This document shows, in pieces, positions 1 to 8,754 of a stretch of DNA of 39,132 bases. Below the pieces are notes generated by a model, which saw nothing but the letters and a program-made list of their open reading frames with translations, had not been told where the DNA came from and searched no databases. Source of the DNA: a bacterium. Its GTDB lineage: Bacteria; Patescibacteriota; Minisyncoccia; Phycocordibacterales; Phycocordibacteraceae. Where the stretch lies: NCBI GenBank assembly GCA_021849125.1, contig JAJZTG010000006.1, positions 1-39,132 on the forward strand, written 5' to 3'. A program made the position numbers and the translations under genes. Within the stretch, counting starts at the first letter, position 1; each line of letters begins with the position of its first letter.

Positions 1-29
1 TCTGCAAGGAGCTCCTGGGGAGACTATAG

Positions 30-56
30 CACGCCCGCTGCGGAGCGGCGGGCGTG
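30..56 (+). terminator. GC-rich hairpin, possible terminator
   Basis: CACGCCCGC...GCGGGCGTG, 9-bp perfect stem followed by a T-rich stretch (tgcttcttta). Confidence 0.5.
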
Positions 57-99
57 TGCTTCTTTATTCGTGTATTTCGTGCTAAAATGAAAGCACTAT

Positions 100-741
100 A
101 TGGTCATCACCCACCACGGCGGACAGTGCTTCAAGGTGACGTTCGGCGATCTCACGCTCGTCTTTGATCCTGTAAGCAAGAGCGGGACGCTCCCGGCAGT
201 ACGTTTCGGTGCCGACATCGCGCTCGTCTCGCGCAATCATCCTGACATGAATGGCGTCGAAGAGGTTGCGTATGGTGACAAAGAGCCGTTTGCCATCACC
301 GGCCCCGGTGAGTACGAGCGCCAGGGCGTGACGGTCCAGGGCTTCCTCTCGAAGAGCAAATATGGTCTCGGGAAAGGGCAGGAGTCGGCGGTAAACACCG
401 TCTACGCGGTCGAGCTCGAGGATATGACGCTCGTCCACTTGGGCGCGCTTGCCGACAAGGAGCTTTCCAAGGAAGCGCGCGAGGCTCTCGACGAGATCGA
501 TGTCCTTTTCGTGCCGGTCGGCGGCGACGGCGTCCTTTCTCCGGGCGATGCGCAAGCGCTTGCGGTATCGCTTGAGCCGAAGATCATCATCCCGATGCAT
601 TGGAGCGGCATGGGCGAGCCGAAATCGCTCGAAGCCTTCCTCAAGGAGGCGGGTGTTCCTGGCGAGAAGACCGAAAAGCTCACCCTCAAGAAGAAGGATC
701 TTGCCACCCATGACGGGAGTATACTTATCGTGACCCCTTAA
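100..741 (+). CDS. MBL-fold metal-dependent hydrolase (beta-lactamase superfamily)
   Basis: 213 aa; MVITHHGGQCFKVTFGDLTLVFDP start, ALVSRNHPDMN, FAITGPGEYE and IIPMHWSGMGEP are typical of small MBL-fold proteins. Extended -10 TGCTAAAAT just upstream. Confidence 0.8.
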   Translation: MVITHHGGQCFKVTFGDLTLVFDPVSKSGTLPAVRFGADIALVSRNHPDMNGVEEVAYGDKEPFAITGPGEYERQGVTVQGFLSKSKYGLGKGQESAVNTVYAVELEDMTLVHLGALADKELSKEAREALDEIDVLFVPVGGDGVLSPGDAQALAVSLEPKIIIPMHWSGMGEPKSLEAFLKEAGVPGEKTEKLTLKKKDLATHDGSILIVTP

Positions 742-747
742 TCTCGT

Positions 748-1113
748 ATGCTTATGAAGAACCTCTTGAACAAGATCCTCGGTCATATCGAATACCTGAA
801 AACCCAGCCGCACGAGACGCGCCGCAAAGTAGCGTTCGGCGCTGCAGCGGCAGGAAGCGGTTTCATCGCGCTTGTGTGGCTTGCAGGAAGTCTCGCTACG
901 GGCGCTTTCGCGCTTAAGGGAAATCCGGACGTGGCAAACGCCGGACAAGAGGCCGTCATCACGGTTACGCCAGACGGCACGCCGGTGGCAGGCCTTGCAG
1001 GCGCTGCTGCAGCGCTCCAGGAGCCGGATGCGCCTGCGCATATCGAGATCGTCGATACGACGCCGAAAAAAGAGGAGGTGAAGCAGCCGGAAAAGACGAT
1101 ACTGCCGTTTTAA
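748..1113 (+). CDS. hypothetical single-pass membrane protein
   Basis: 121-aa ORF with one hydrophobic segment (FGAAAAGSGFIALVWLAGSLATGAFAL), located between the MBL gene and gyrA on the same strand. Confidence 0.6.
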   Translation: MLMKNLLNKILGHIEYLKTQPHETRRKVAFGAAAAGSGFIALVWLAGSLATGAFALKGNPDVANAGQEAVITVTPDGTPVAGLAGAAAALQEPDAPAHIEIVDTTPKKEEVKQPEKTILPF

Positions 1114-1135
1114 TACGAAAAGAAGATAGACAAAC

Positions 1136-3616
1136 ATGGCACGCGGCAAGAAAGAAGAAAGCGAAAACGCACCGGAAGAAGCGATGGTGAATGTCATCGA
1201 GCAGCCGATCGTGGCTGAGATGCGCGAGTCCTACATCAGCTATGCGATGTCGGTCATCACCGCTCGTGCGCTCCCGGACGTACGTGACGGCTTGAAGCCG
1301 GTGCATCGCCGCATCCTCTTTGCCATGAAGGATCTGGGCCTCACGCCAAGCGCCAAGTTCCGCAAATCGGCCGCCGTGGTCGGCGACGTGCTCGGTAAGT
1401 ATCACCCGCACGGCGATATCGCCGTCTATGATGCGATGGCGAAACTCGCGCAGGAATTCACGACCCGCTATCCGCTCGTCTTGGGTCAGGGTAACTTCGG
1501 CTCGATCGACGGCGACTCGCCGGCTGCCATGCGTTACACCGAAGCGAAGATGTCGCGCGTGGGCGAAGCGATGCTTACCGATATCGACAAGGAAACCGTC
1601 GCCTGGAGCCCGAACTACGATGCGACGCGCGATGAACCGAAGGTCCTTCCTGCGGCGCTCCCGAACCTGCTTCTGAACGGTACGCTCGGTATCGCGGTCG
1701 GTATGGCGACCAACATCCCGCCGCATAACCTGCGCGAAGTCGTCGCGGCGACGGTGCACCTGATCGACAACCCGGACGCGACGACCGAGGATCTTCTTGA
1801 ATTCGTGAAAGGTCCGGATTTCCCATTGGGCGCGATCGCCTTCAACCAGGCGGATATCCGCCACGCGTACTCGACCGGCAAGGGCCCGGTGGTGGTGCGC
1901 GGCGAGGCGGAGATCATCGATGACGGCAAGAAGGATACGAAGATCGTCATCACCTCGATTCCGTACCGCGTGAACAAGAGCGAACTCATCGCACGCATCG
2001 CCGAGCTCGTGCAGGACAAGAAGATCGAAGGTATCCGCGATCTGCGCGATGAGTCGACCTCGGACATCCGCGTCGTCGTCGAGCTTAAGGGCACCGCACA
2101 CCCGCAGGCGGTCCTAAACGCCCTCTATAAGCACACCGAGCTTGAGAGCACCTTCCACTACAACATGCTTGCGCTCGTCGACGGCGTGCCGGAGATGCTT
2201 TCCTTGCAGGCCATGCTCGAGCACTTCGTTGGCCACCGACAGGAAGTCGTGAAGCGCCGCACCGAATACGATCTGCGTCAGGCCGAGGCGCGCGAGCACA
2301 TCCTGCTCGGGCTCTGTAAGGCGCTCGATCATATCGACGAGGTCATCGCGATCATCAAGAAGGCGGCCGATATTCCGTCGGCGAGCGCAGCTCTCCAGAA
2401 GAAATTCGGCTTTTCCGCACTCCAAGCGGCCGCTATTCTCGAGATGCGCCTCTCCAAGCTTGCCGGTCTCGAGCGCAAGAAGCTCGAAGACGAGCTTTCC
2501 GAGGTACAGGCCCTCATCAAGAAGTTGAAGGACATCCTCTCTTCGCCCAAGAAGATCCTCGCAGTCGTGAAGAAGGAACTCGAGGAGCTCGCCGAAAAAT
2601 ATGGCGACGATCGCCGCACCAAGGTCATGAAGGGCGGCGTGAAGAATATTTCCGTAGAAGACCTCGTGCCGGATGAGGATTCGGTGCTCGTCCTCACGCA
2701 GGGCGGGTACGTGAAGCGCACGAACCCGAGCGAATACAAGGCGCAGAAGCGTGGCGGCGTCGGCGTCGTCGATATCGCGACCAAAGAAGAAGACGTGGTC
2801 ACGCATTTCCTTGTGGCCTCAGCGCATAGCGATCTCCTCTTTTTCACCGATTTCGGTAAGGCGTATCAGCTCAAGATGTACGAGCTCCCAGAGGGTCGTC
2901 GCGCGACCAAAGGCAAGAGCATCATGAACTTCCTCCAGCTTTCGGCTGAGGAGAAGGTGACTTCCATCTTGCCGGTACCGAAGGGTTCGGCACTCGATGC
3001 ATCCTCCGTCACATTCGTTACGGGAGAGGGTGTCGTGAAGCGTGTCGCGGCAAAGGCGTTTGCTGACGTCCGTCGCTCAGGCATCATCGCGATCAATCTC
3101 AAGGGTTCCGACAAGCTCGTGTCAGCGAACCTTTCCGCGGAGGGTGACACAGTCTCCATCGTGACCTCGAAAGGTCAGTCGATCCGTTTCGACGTCGAAG
3201 ACGTGCGCGAGATGGGCCGTACGGCAGGCGGCGTGAAGGGCATGACGGTCAAGAAGGGCGATAGGGTTGTCTCCGCGGAAGTCGTGAAGGCCGAAGAAGC
3301 AGATCACTCGTCGCTCCTCGTCATCATGAGTAAGGGTTACGGCAAACGCACGGCGCTCTCCGAGTACAAGGTGCAGGGCCGTGGCGGTTCGGGCATCAAG
3401 ACCGCGGAAGTTACCGCAAAGACCGGCGAGATCATCGGCGCGAAGGTTGTGGACGATAAGGTTGAGGATGGCGATGAGATCGTCGTCGTCTCGAAGAAAG
3501 GGCAGGTGATCCGCACGAGCGTGGCAGAGATTTCCAAGCTCTCGCGCGCGACCCAGGGTGTCCGCGTCATGAAGATGCGGGAGGGGGATTCCATCGCAAG
3601 CATGGCCGCCCTGTAG
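1136..3616 (+). CDS. gyrA: DNA gyrase subunit A
   Basis: 826 aa; [37 protein letters not shown] (active-site Tyr), GyrA-box-like QKRGGVG and beta-pinwheel repeats. Confidence 0.95.
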   Translation: MARGKKEESENAPEEAMVNVIEQPIVAEMRESYISYAMSVITARALPDVRDGLKPVHRRILFAMKDLGLTPSAKFRKSAAVVGDVLGKYHPHGDIAVYDAMAKLAQEFTTRYPLVLGQGNFGSIDGDSPAAMRYTEAKMSRVGEAMLTDIDKETVAWSPNYDATRDEPKVLPAALPNLLLNGTLGIAVGMATNIPPHNLREVVAATVHLIDNPDATTEDLLEFVKGPDFPLGAIAFNQADIRHAYSTGKGPVVVRGEAEIIDDGKKDTKIVITSIPYRVNKSELIARIAELVQDKKIEGIRDLRDESTSDIRVVVELKGTAHPQAVLNALYKHTELESTFHYNMLALVDGVPEMLSLQAMLEHFVGHRQEVVKRRTEYDLRQAEAREHILLGLCKALDHIDEVIAIIKKAADIPSASAALQKKFGFSALQAAAILEMRLSKLAGLERKKLEDELSEVQALIKKLKDILSSPKKILAVVKKELEELAEKYGDDRRTKVMKGGVKNISVEDLVPDEDSVLVLTQGGYVKRTNPSEYKAQKRGGVGVVDIATKEEDVVTHFLVASAHSDLLFFTDFGKAYQLKMYELPEGRRATKGKSIMNFLQLSAEEKVTSILPVPKGSALDASSVTFVTGEGVVKRVAAKAFADVRRSGIIAINLKGSDKLVSANLSAEGDTVSIVTSKGQSIRFDVEDVREMGRTAGGVKGMTVKKGDRVVSAEVVKAEEADHSSLLVIMSKGYGKRTALSEYKVQGRGGSGIKTAEVTAKTGEIIGAKVVDDKVEDGDEIVVVSKKGQVIRTSVAEISKLSRATQGVRVMKMREGDSIASMAAL

Positions 3617-3617
3617 G

Positions 3618-3739
3618 CGAGCGCACCAAAAGTCCCGCCTGCGTCGTTGCTCACTCCGGCGCTCACTCACCGTACCTTTAGTATGGCTCGCTTCGCTCCT
3701 CATTCGCGCCTCGCATCCGGGAGCTTTTTGAGGCGCTCG
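3618..3739. repeat. large imperfect palindrome between gyrA and a tRNA
   Basis: Ends cgagcgcaccaaaagtccc and gggagctttttgaggcgctcg are near-complementary; interior arms are partly complementary around cgtac-ctttagt-atggc. Confidence 0.55.
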
Positions 3740-3808
3740 TGAATATCCCCAGAGAGCATTCGTTTTGGCGTACGTTATGCTACCGTGGTGAAAGGGAATG
3801 ACGGTTCC

Positions 3809-3956
3809 TTTGCACGGGACAAGATTTGGTTTTGTGGAAAATGCGGGATTCGAACCCGCGGGGGTACTGAGTTGTAAGAGCCGTTCCCCCGTTCGGTTGG
3901 AAACCGAATGCATTAAACCACTCTGCCAATTTTCCTCACGTCTTGTCCCGTGCAAA
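3809..3956. repeat. 16-bp perfect inverted repeat flanking the tRNA
   Basis: tttgcacgggacaaga (3809-3824) and tcttgtcccgtgcaaa (3941-3956). Confidence 0.9.
3835..3935 (-). tRNA. class II (long variable arm) tRNA, apparent anticodon UCC; Ser-like body; possibly aberrant or a pseudogene
   Basis: Minus strand: acceptor GGAAAAT/ATTTTCC, D-arm GCAGAGTGGTTTAATGC, anticodon arm TTCGG-TTTCCAA-CCGAA, ~32-nt variable region CGGGGG...CCCCC, T-arm GCGGG-TTCGAAT-CCCGC, discriminator A; no encoded CCA. Confidence 0.75.
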
Positions 3957-4111
3957 AGACCTGTCTCCTCTAGACATTGTAAATACGATAGGGTCAAATT
4001 TCATGTGGATAGCGGCATTCTGAAACGGTTGGGAAATTTTTCAATACAAGTGATGTGCCGTTTTAGCATCGTCTTAAGGACATGCAAATTAAGAGGTGCT
4101 ATTATGGAAAG

Positions 4112-4224
4112 TAAGCCGCGATGAGTCGGGGAACAAAGCCGGTTCCGGGTGACGCCGGAACACGCTGACCATACTGAAATGGTCCAATCCCGACAAAGCC
4201 GTATCCTCGCGGCTTTTCTTTTTG
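4112..4224 (+). ncRNA. candidate structured RNA with switch-like terminator
   Basis: Extended -10 TGCTATTAT at 4097-4105; helices 4113-4121/4207-4215, 4125-4130/4189-4194, 4142-4148/4155-4161, 4167-4172/4179-4184; alternative terminator hairpin AAAGCCG (4195-4201)/CGGCTTT (4210-4216) followed by ttctttttg. Confidence 0.65.
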
Positions 4225-4268
4225 TGCTATTGTAATCGGGGAATCAAAACTTTTTGGAGGGAAGTGCC

Positions 4269-4487
4269 ATGAGGATCGTTAAAGAGTGTAGCGGTGGGAA
4301 AGTCGTGGTCGAATTCGAGAATCTGGTCCGACATGACTCGCGTGTTGTCGGACATATGAACTCCGTGCGGGCGTTCATCCCGGAAGAAATGCTCGGCAGG
4401 GTCCAGGATGCTGCTAAGGCCGGTGCTGCGATGGCCGAAAGATTCAGGGAGATTAATTTCCTGAACGATTCACGTCTACAGTGTTGA
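4269..4487 (+). CDS. small hypothetical protein
   Basis: MRIVKECSGGKVVVEFEN...; Shine-Dalgarno ggaggg at ~4255; extended -10 TGCTATTGT at 4225-4233. Confidence 0.65.
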   Translation: MRIVKECSGGKVVVEFENLVRHDSRVVGHMNSVRAFIPEEMLGRVQDAAKAGAAMAERFREINFLNDSRLQC

Positions 4488-4490
4488 TTG

Positions 4491-4552
4491 CGCCCCCACA
4501 CTAACTACTGTGCATACATGATGCCGTAGTTGGTGTGGGGGCGTGCTATTTT
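4491..4552 (+). terminator. strong intrinsic terminator
   Basis: cgcccccacactaactac...gtagttggtgtgggggcg, ~18-bp stem, followed by tgctattttt (which also overlaps the next promoter). Confidence 0.8.
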
Positions 4553-4559
4553 TATACAT

Positions 4560-5105
4560 ATGGTAAGCGCCTCATTCAGCGTGCCGCAGGAGAACGTCCT
4601 CCAGCTCGGACTTCGTGAAGGCATGAAGGTCGGCGAGTTCGGAGTCGGGAGCGGGCACTACGCGCGCGCGGCGGCTGGCGTCGTGGGGCCGAGCGGGAAA
4701 GTCTACGCGGTGGATGTGCAGGAAGACATCCTTAAGCACGTAAAGCTCAATACGCACGAGCGTCATGAGCGCGTCATCGAGACCGTCTGGGGGGATATCG
4801 AGAAGCCAGGTGGCTCGCACCTGCGTGACGCTTCGCTCGATGCGCTCATTCTCGCCAATACGCTCTTCCAGGTAGAGAACCGTTTCGGGCTCCTTTCCGA
4901 GATGAAGCGTGTCTTAAAGCCAGGCGCCAAACTCCTGGTCGTCGACTGGGCCGGAAGCTACGCGGGCATGGGACCGACTCCCGATAAGGTCGTTCCCGAG
5001 CATGAGGCCGAGGCATTCTTTATCAACGGCGGGTTCCATAAGGCAAAAGCCTTTCGTGCAGGACCGCATCATTACGGGATCGTATTCACCATGCCTAGCC
5101 TATGA
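4560..5105 (+). CDS. class I SAM-dependent methyltransferase
   Basis: GMKVGEFGVGSGHYARAAAGVVGPSGKVYAVDVQ (motif I) and LKPGAKLLVVDW; start at 4560 chosen because TGCTATTTT (4544-4552) ends 7 nt upstream. Confidence 0.85.
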   Translation: MVSASFSVPQENVLQLGLREGMKVGEFGVGSGHYARAAAGVVGPSGKVYAVDVQEDILKHVKLNTHERHERVIETVWGDIEKPGGSHLRDASLDALILANTLFQVENRFGLLSEMKRVLKPGAKLLVVDWAGSYAGMGPTPDKVVPEHEAEAFFINGGFHKAKAFRAGPHHYGIVFTMPSL

Positions 5106-6409
5106 AAGTCTCGCTTTTCCAAGGGATCCTTTTCGCAATATTCGGTTTCGCCGCGCTTGTCGGACTCTTCGTTTTCTCGACGCACACGAGTACGACCGGA
5201 GGCGGCGCGTCAGAAGTGGGGTTGGTCACTATCTGGGGAACGCTCTCCAAACAAGACATCCAGAACGCGCTTACCGCGATAGGGCAAACGGACCAGTCCT
5301 TCAAGGAAGTCTCGTATGTACAGAAAGATGAAGCGACCCTCGCGAGCGACCTCGCTTCCGCGATCGCGACAGGCGATGCGCCTGACCTCGTGCTTGCTTC
5401 GCAGGAAAACCTTCAGTCGCTTGCAAGGCTCATTACTCCCATCCCGACCTCGACACTCTCGGCCGCAAGCTTCACCAGTGCTTTCATTGCCGAAGCGCAG
5501 CTTCTTACCACTCCGGACGGCTCGGGGTACTACGGCGTACCGTTTCTGGTCGACCCGCTCGTGCTTTTTTCGAATCGCGCGCTCCTGGCCTCGAAAGGCA
5601 TCGCGAAACCGCCTGCGACCTGGGAAGCGCTTACCGGTCTCGTCTCGACGGTGGCAGAGCTCACGCCGAATCGCCAGATCACGCGGGGGCTTATCGGGCT
5701 TGGCACCTATGACAACGTGCATAACGCGCGCGGCATCCTTTCTTCGCTTTTCTTGCAGACAGGGATACCCGTCTCGTTCTATAGGAATGGTGTCCTTGCA
5801 GCGAATCTGAGCAGCGGTACGTCAGGGACGAGCGTCCCGGGGCAAGCCGTTATCGGTTTCTATTCGCAGTTTGCGGATCCTTCGAAGCTTTCCTACACCT
5901 GGAATGCCTCGCTTCCTGACTCGCAGAAAGCATTCCTTTCAGGTGATCTCGCACTCTATCTCGGCTATGTTTCCGAGGCGCGATTCTTGCGCAATGCCAA
6001 TCCGAATCTCGATTTCGTCGTCGCGCCGTTGCCGCAACCGGGTACGGCGACCCTCAAATCGGCGTATGGCATCTTGTACTCCTTCATGATCCCGCGCGGC
6101 GCAAAGAACCCCTCGGGGGCATATCAGGCAGCAGCACTTCTCACCAGTAGCGCCGAGCAGGCGATTGCGGCGCAGGTGACCGGTCTTGCCCCGGTTTCTC
6201 TCACCGAGCTCTCGACGGCTCCCGCAGACCCGGTCGCTTCCGTCGCGTATGCTGAAGCGCTTTACGCGAACGGCTGGCTGTCCCCAACGCCCGCAAGCAC
6301 GGACCAGGTCTTTTCTAGTATGATTACAGGCGTGATAACCGGCCGTTTTACACCTGCCACCGCGCTCTCTTCAGGAGAAAATTCGTTAAATCTGCTTCTA
6401 CAAAAATGA
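5102..6409 (+). CDS. N-terminally membrane-anchored extracellular solute-binding-like protein
   Basis: 435 aa; VTIWGTLSKQDIQNAL, GDAPDLVLAS, YYGVPFLVDPLVLFSNRALLASKGIAKPPATWEAL are SBP-family-like. N-terminal TM segment without a lipobox Cys. ATGA overlap with the upstream gene. Confidence 0.8.
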   Translation: MKVSLFQGILFAIFGFAALVGLFVFSTHTSTTGGGASEVGLVTIWGTLSKQDIQNALTAIGQTDQSFKEVSYVQKDEATLASDLASAIATGDAPDLVLASQENLQSLARLITPIPTSTLSAASFTSAFIAEAQLLTTPDGSGYYGVPFLVDPLVLFSNRALLASKGIAKPPATWEALTGLVSTVAELTPNRQITRGLIGLGTYDNVHNARGILSSLFLQTGIPVSFYRNGVLAANLSSGTSGTSVPGQAVIGFYSQFADPSKLSYTWNASLPDSQKAFLSGDLALYLGYVSEARFLRNANPNLDFVVAPLPQPGTATLKSAYGILYSFMIPRGAKNPSGAYQAAALLTSSAEQAIAAQVTGLAPVSLTELSTAPADPVASVAYAEALYANGWLSPTPASTDQVFSSMITGVITGRFTPATALSSGENSLNLLLQK

Positions 6410-6825
6410 CTATGCCTACCATTCGTTCATTCGTTATCGCGGCACTCCTTGTCGTGTCGTTTGTACCGTTCGCGCATGCGGCAACCACCACCACTCCGCC
6501 GCCAAGTACCGTGACCACCACCACTCCGCCGCCAAGTACCGGTACCCAGGGTTCGGTGACTCTCATAAATCCTCTCGGCACCGGCACCACGCTCGAAGTA
6601 TTCCTGCAGAGGATCCTTGCTGTCGTAATCCGTGTCGGTTCGATCGTCGTTATCCTCATGCTGGTGTATACCGGATATAGTTTCGTAGCTGCACGAGGGG
6701 CACCGGCAGAGATAGAAAATGCGAAGAAGATGCTCCTCTGGACGGTCATCGGAGCACTCATACTGCTTGGTGCTCAAGCGATAGCTTCTGGCATCCTCGC
6801 GACCATACAGGCGCTCGGCGGGTAA
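6406..6825 (+). CDS. pilin-like (TrbC/VirB2-type) small membrane protein with Thr/Pro linker
   Basis: Signal peptide, duplicated TTTTPPPST linker, two TM segments around EIENAKKMLLWTVIGALILL. Confidence 0.75.
   Translation: MTMPTIRSFVIAALLVVSFVPFAHAATTTTPPPSTVTTTTPPPSTGTQGSVTLINPLGTGTTLEVFLQRILAVVIRVGSIVVILMLVYTGYSFVAARGAPAEIENAKKMLLWTVIGALILLGAQAIASGILATIQALGG
6484..6543 (+). repeat. two tandem copies of a 30-bp coding repeat
   Basis: accaccaccactccgccgccaagtacc repeated at 6484 and 6514. Confidence 0.9.
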
Positions 6826-6830
6826 TCCTT

Positions 6831-7094
6831 ATGACGTTTGCGCAATTTGTCGGTAGCGGGAGTACGGGCATCATAGGAGTCATAAATACGGTCATTGTCC
6901 CGATCATCTTCGCTCTCGCCTTTGCTGCTTTCGTCTGGGGCGTCGTAAGCTATTTTTTCATTCACGGCGGAGAAGAAGGGAAACGTGCTGAAGGCAGGAA
7001 CTTCATCCTTTGGGGCGTGATCGGCATGGCGGTACTTTTCTCCGTTTGGGGGTTTGTAGGTCTTCTGTTATCCACGCTTGGCATCGCACGCTAA
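6831..7094 (+). CDS. pilin-like (TrbC/VirB2-type) small membrane protein
   Basis: VIVPIIFALAFAAFVWGVVSYFF...EGRNFILWGVIGMAVLFSVWGFVGLL; same architecture as its neighbours. Confidence 0.75.
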   Translation: MTFAQFVGSGSTGIIGVINTVIVPIIFALAFAAFVWGVVSYFFIHGGEEGKRAEGRNFILWGVIGMAVLFSVWGFVGLLLSTLGIAR

Positions 7095-7119
7095 GCATAA
7101 TGTGCCATACTACATGCAT

Positions 7120-7554
7120 ATGAAATCGCTTATCCGCACCTCATTACTCGCGCTTATCTTGGTATTTCCGACCGCCGCTTCTGCCGTATATGATCAGACC
7201 ATCACTACGACATATAATTTCGGCCTAGGCTCGTTCCCGGGCGGTTTTACCACGGGAACGGCTTGCTATGGTGGCGGGATAGGCTGCATCGCCGCGATCA
7301 TCCTCTACCTCATCAACAGCGTCTTGGTGCCGCTTCTTTTTGCCGTCTCCTTCATTGTCTTCCTCTACGGAGTCGCTAAGGCGTACATCTTCTCTCATGG
7401 CGATTCAGCTGAGATCGGGAAAGGGCACCAGCTCATCCTTTGGGGACTTATCGGCTTCGTCGTCATGGTGTCGCTCTGGGGCCTCGTAAACGTTGCCGCT
7501 AACACCTTCGGTCTCTGGGGTTCAAGAGCACCGATACTCCCGACTTCCTACTGA
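7120..7554 (+). CDS. pilin-like (TrbC/VirB2-type) small membrane protein
   Basis: Signal peptide MKSLIRTSLLALILVFPTAASA; SVLVPLLFAVSFIVFLYGV...GHQLILWGLIGFVVMVSLWGLVNV. Confidence 0.75.
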   Translation: MKSLIRTSLLALILVFPTAASAVYDQTITTTYNFGLGSFPGGFTTGTACYGGGIGCIAAIILYLINSVLVPLLFAVSFIVFLYGVAKAYIFSHGDSAEIGKGHQLILWGLIGFVVMVSLWGLVNVAANTFGLWGSRAPILPTSY

Positions 7555-7556
7555 TC

Positions 7557-8000
7557 ATGAAAAATATCTTCATCGCTTTTCTTTTCGGTATAGCAGGACT
7601 GCTCGTCCCAGCGTCGGCATATGCCGCTCCGTTTGTCGGTCCTTGTCCGGCGGGGCAGCGCCCCACTGCAACGGGTTGTGAGGTTATCCCTGCTGCGGGA
7701 GGTGGCGGCATCAATATAGGTCTCGTTACCCAGTATTCCTCAGGCATCCTTGCCCTCATCAACCAGGTTTTTGTCCCCGTCCTCTTCGCGATCGCCTTTC
7801 TCACCTTCCTGTATGGCGTCTATAAGTACTTCATCCTAGGAGCGGCAAACGAAGCTGAGCGTGCCAAAGGACGCGACTTCGTGCTCTGGGGCATCATCGG
7901 TTTTGTCGTCATCCTCTCTGTCTGGGGTCTCGTCGCTATCGTCGGTCGCACATTCGGCCTTCAGGCCGGCGGTACCGCTCCGGCCGCTCCCACCCTCTGA
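7557..8000 (+). CDS. pilin-like (TrbC/VirB2-type) small membrane protein
   Basis: Signal peptide; QVFVPVLFAIAFLTFLYGVYKYF...GRDFVLWGIIGFVVILSVWGLVAI. Confidence 0.75.
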   Translation: MKNIFIAFLFGIAGLLVPASAYAAPFVGPCPAGQRPTATGCEVIPAAGGGGINIGLVTQYSSGILALINQVFVPVLFAIAFLTFLYGVYKYFILGAANEAERAKGRDFVLWGIIGFVVILSVWGLVAIVGRTFGLQAGGTAPAAPTL

Positions 8001-8081
8001 CTATCCACACGTGAGGGAGTCGAGCATTGACCGCATATTCTAAAAAGCTACAATTAACTACATTAATCGATTACCTGTCTT

Positions 8082-8465
8082 ATGAAAAAAGCCCTCGTTC
8101 TTACTTCCGGAACCTTTGCAGCGCTCGCGCTGCCGCTCGTCTCTTCAGCCGCGACGACGATCGCTAACATCTCTGATGTCGGCTCGTTCATGATTAACAC
8201 GATTAATAACATCATCGTCCCGGTTCTTTTCGCGATCGCCTTCATCGTCTTCGTGTACGGTGCATTCGAGACTTTCATTATCGGCGCGAACAGTGACTCG
8301 GTGAAAGAGAAGGGCAAGAACCTCATGCTCTGGGGCCTCATCGGTTTCTTCGTGATGGTCTCCGTCTGGGGCTTGGTGAACATCCTTACCGGTACCGTGA
8401 GCTTCACGAGCACGTCAGGTGTCACGGGCGGTACGCCTAAGGCAGGTGTCCAGATCGGACAGTAA
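8082..8465 (+). CDS. pilin-like (TrbC/VirB2-type) small membrane protein
   Basis: Signal peptide; NIIVPVLFAIAFIVFVYGAFETF...GKNLMLWGLIGFFVMVSVWGLVNI. Confidence 0.75.
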   Translation: MKKALVLTSGTFAALALPLVSSAATTIANISDVGSFMINTINNIIVPVLFAIAFIVFVYGAFETFIIGANSDSVKEKGKNLMLWGLIGFFVMVSVWGLVNILTGTVSFTSTSGVTGGTPKAGVQIGQ

Positions 8466-8749
8466 TGGAAACGCAGATTCCCGGACCGATTTCTGATTTC
8501 CTAGCAAGGGTGGTGACGGAGATAATCAATCCGATCATCCTGCTCCTTGCAGCCGGTGCGTTCGTGCTCTTCCTCTGGGGCGGGTTCACCTTCATACGCG
8601 AGGCAGGCGATACCGCTAAGCGTGCCGAGGGTAGGAGAGCCATCCTTTGGGGTATCGTCGGACTCGTCATCATATTCGGAGCCTACGGTATCATCAATGT
8701 GGCACTCGGGACCTTCAATCTCTCGCCGGTCCAAAGGATTACGCAATAA
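8465..8749 (+). CDS. pilin-like (TrbC/VirB2-type) small membrane protein
   Basis: IINPIILLLAAGAFVLFLWGG...EGRRAILWGIVGLVIIFGAYGIINV; TAATG overlap with the upstream gene. Confidence 0.75.
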   Translation: METQIPGPISDFLARVVTEIINPIILLLAAGAFVLFLWGGFTFIREAGDTAKRAEGRRAILWGIVGLVIIFGAYGIINVALGTFNLSPVQRITQ

Positions 8750-8754
8750 AAAAG

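Noticed and set aside
82-1197. 371-aa minus-strand ORF antisense to the MBL gene and hypothetical gene
   Set aside because: Low-complexity Arg/Leu-rich translation without recognisable domain, antisense to a better-supported gene; typical shadow ORF of GC-rich codon usage.
965-2101. 378-aa minus-strand ORF antisense to gyrA
   Set aside because: Fully overlaps the convincing gyrA ORF; His/Arg/Asp-rich composition typical of a shadow frame.
3860-3892. Group I or archaeal-type intron in the anomalous tRNA
   Set aside because: The extra sequence is in the variable region, only ~32 nt, and the anticodon arm is continuous.
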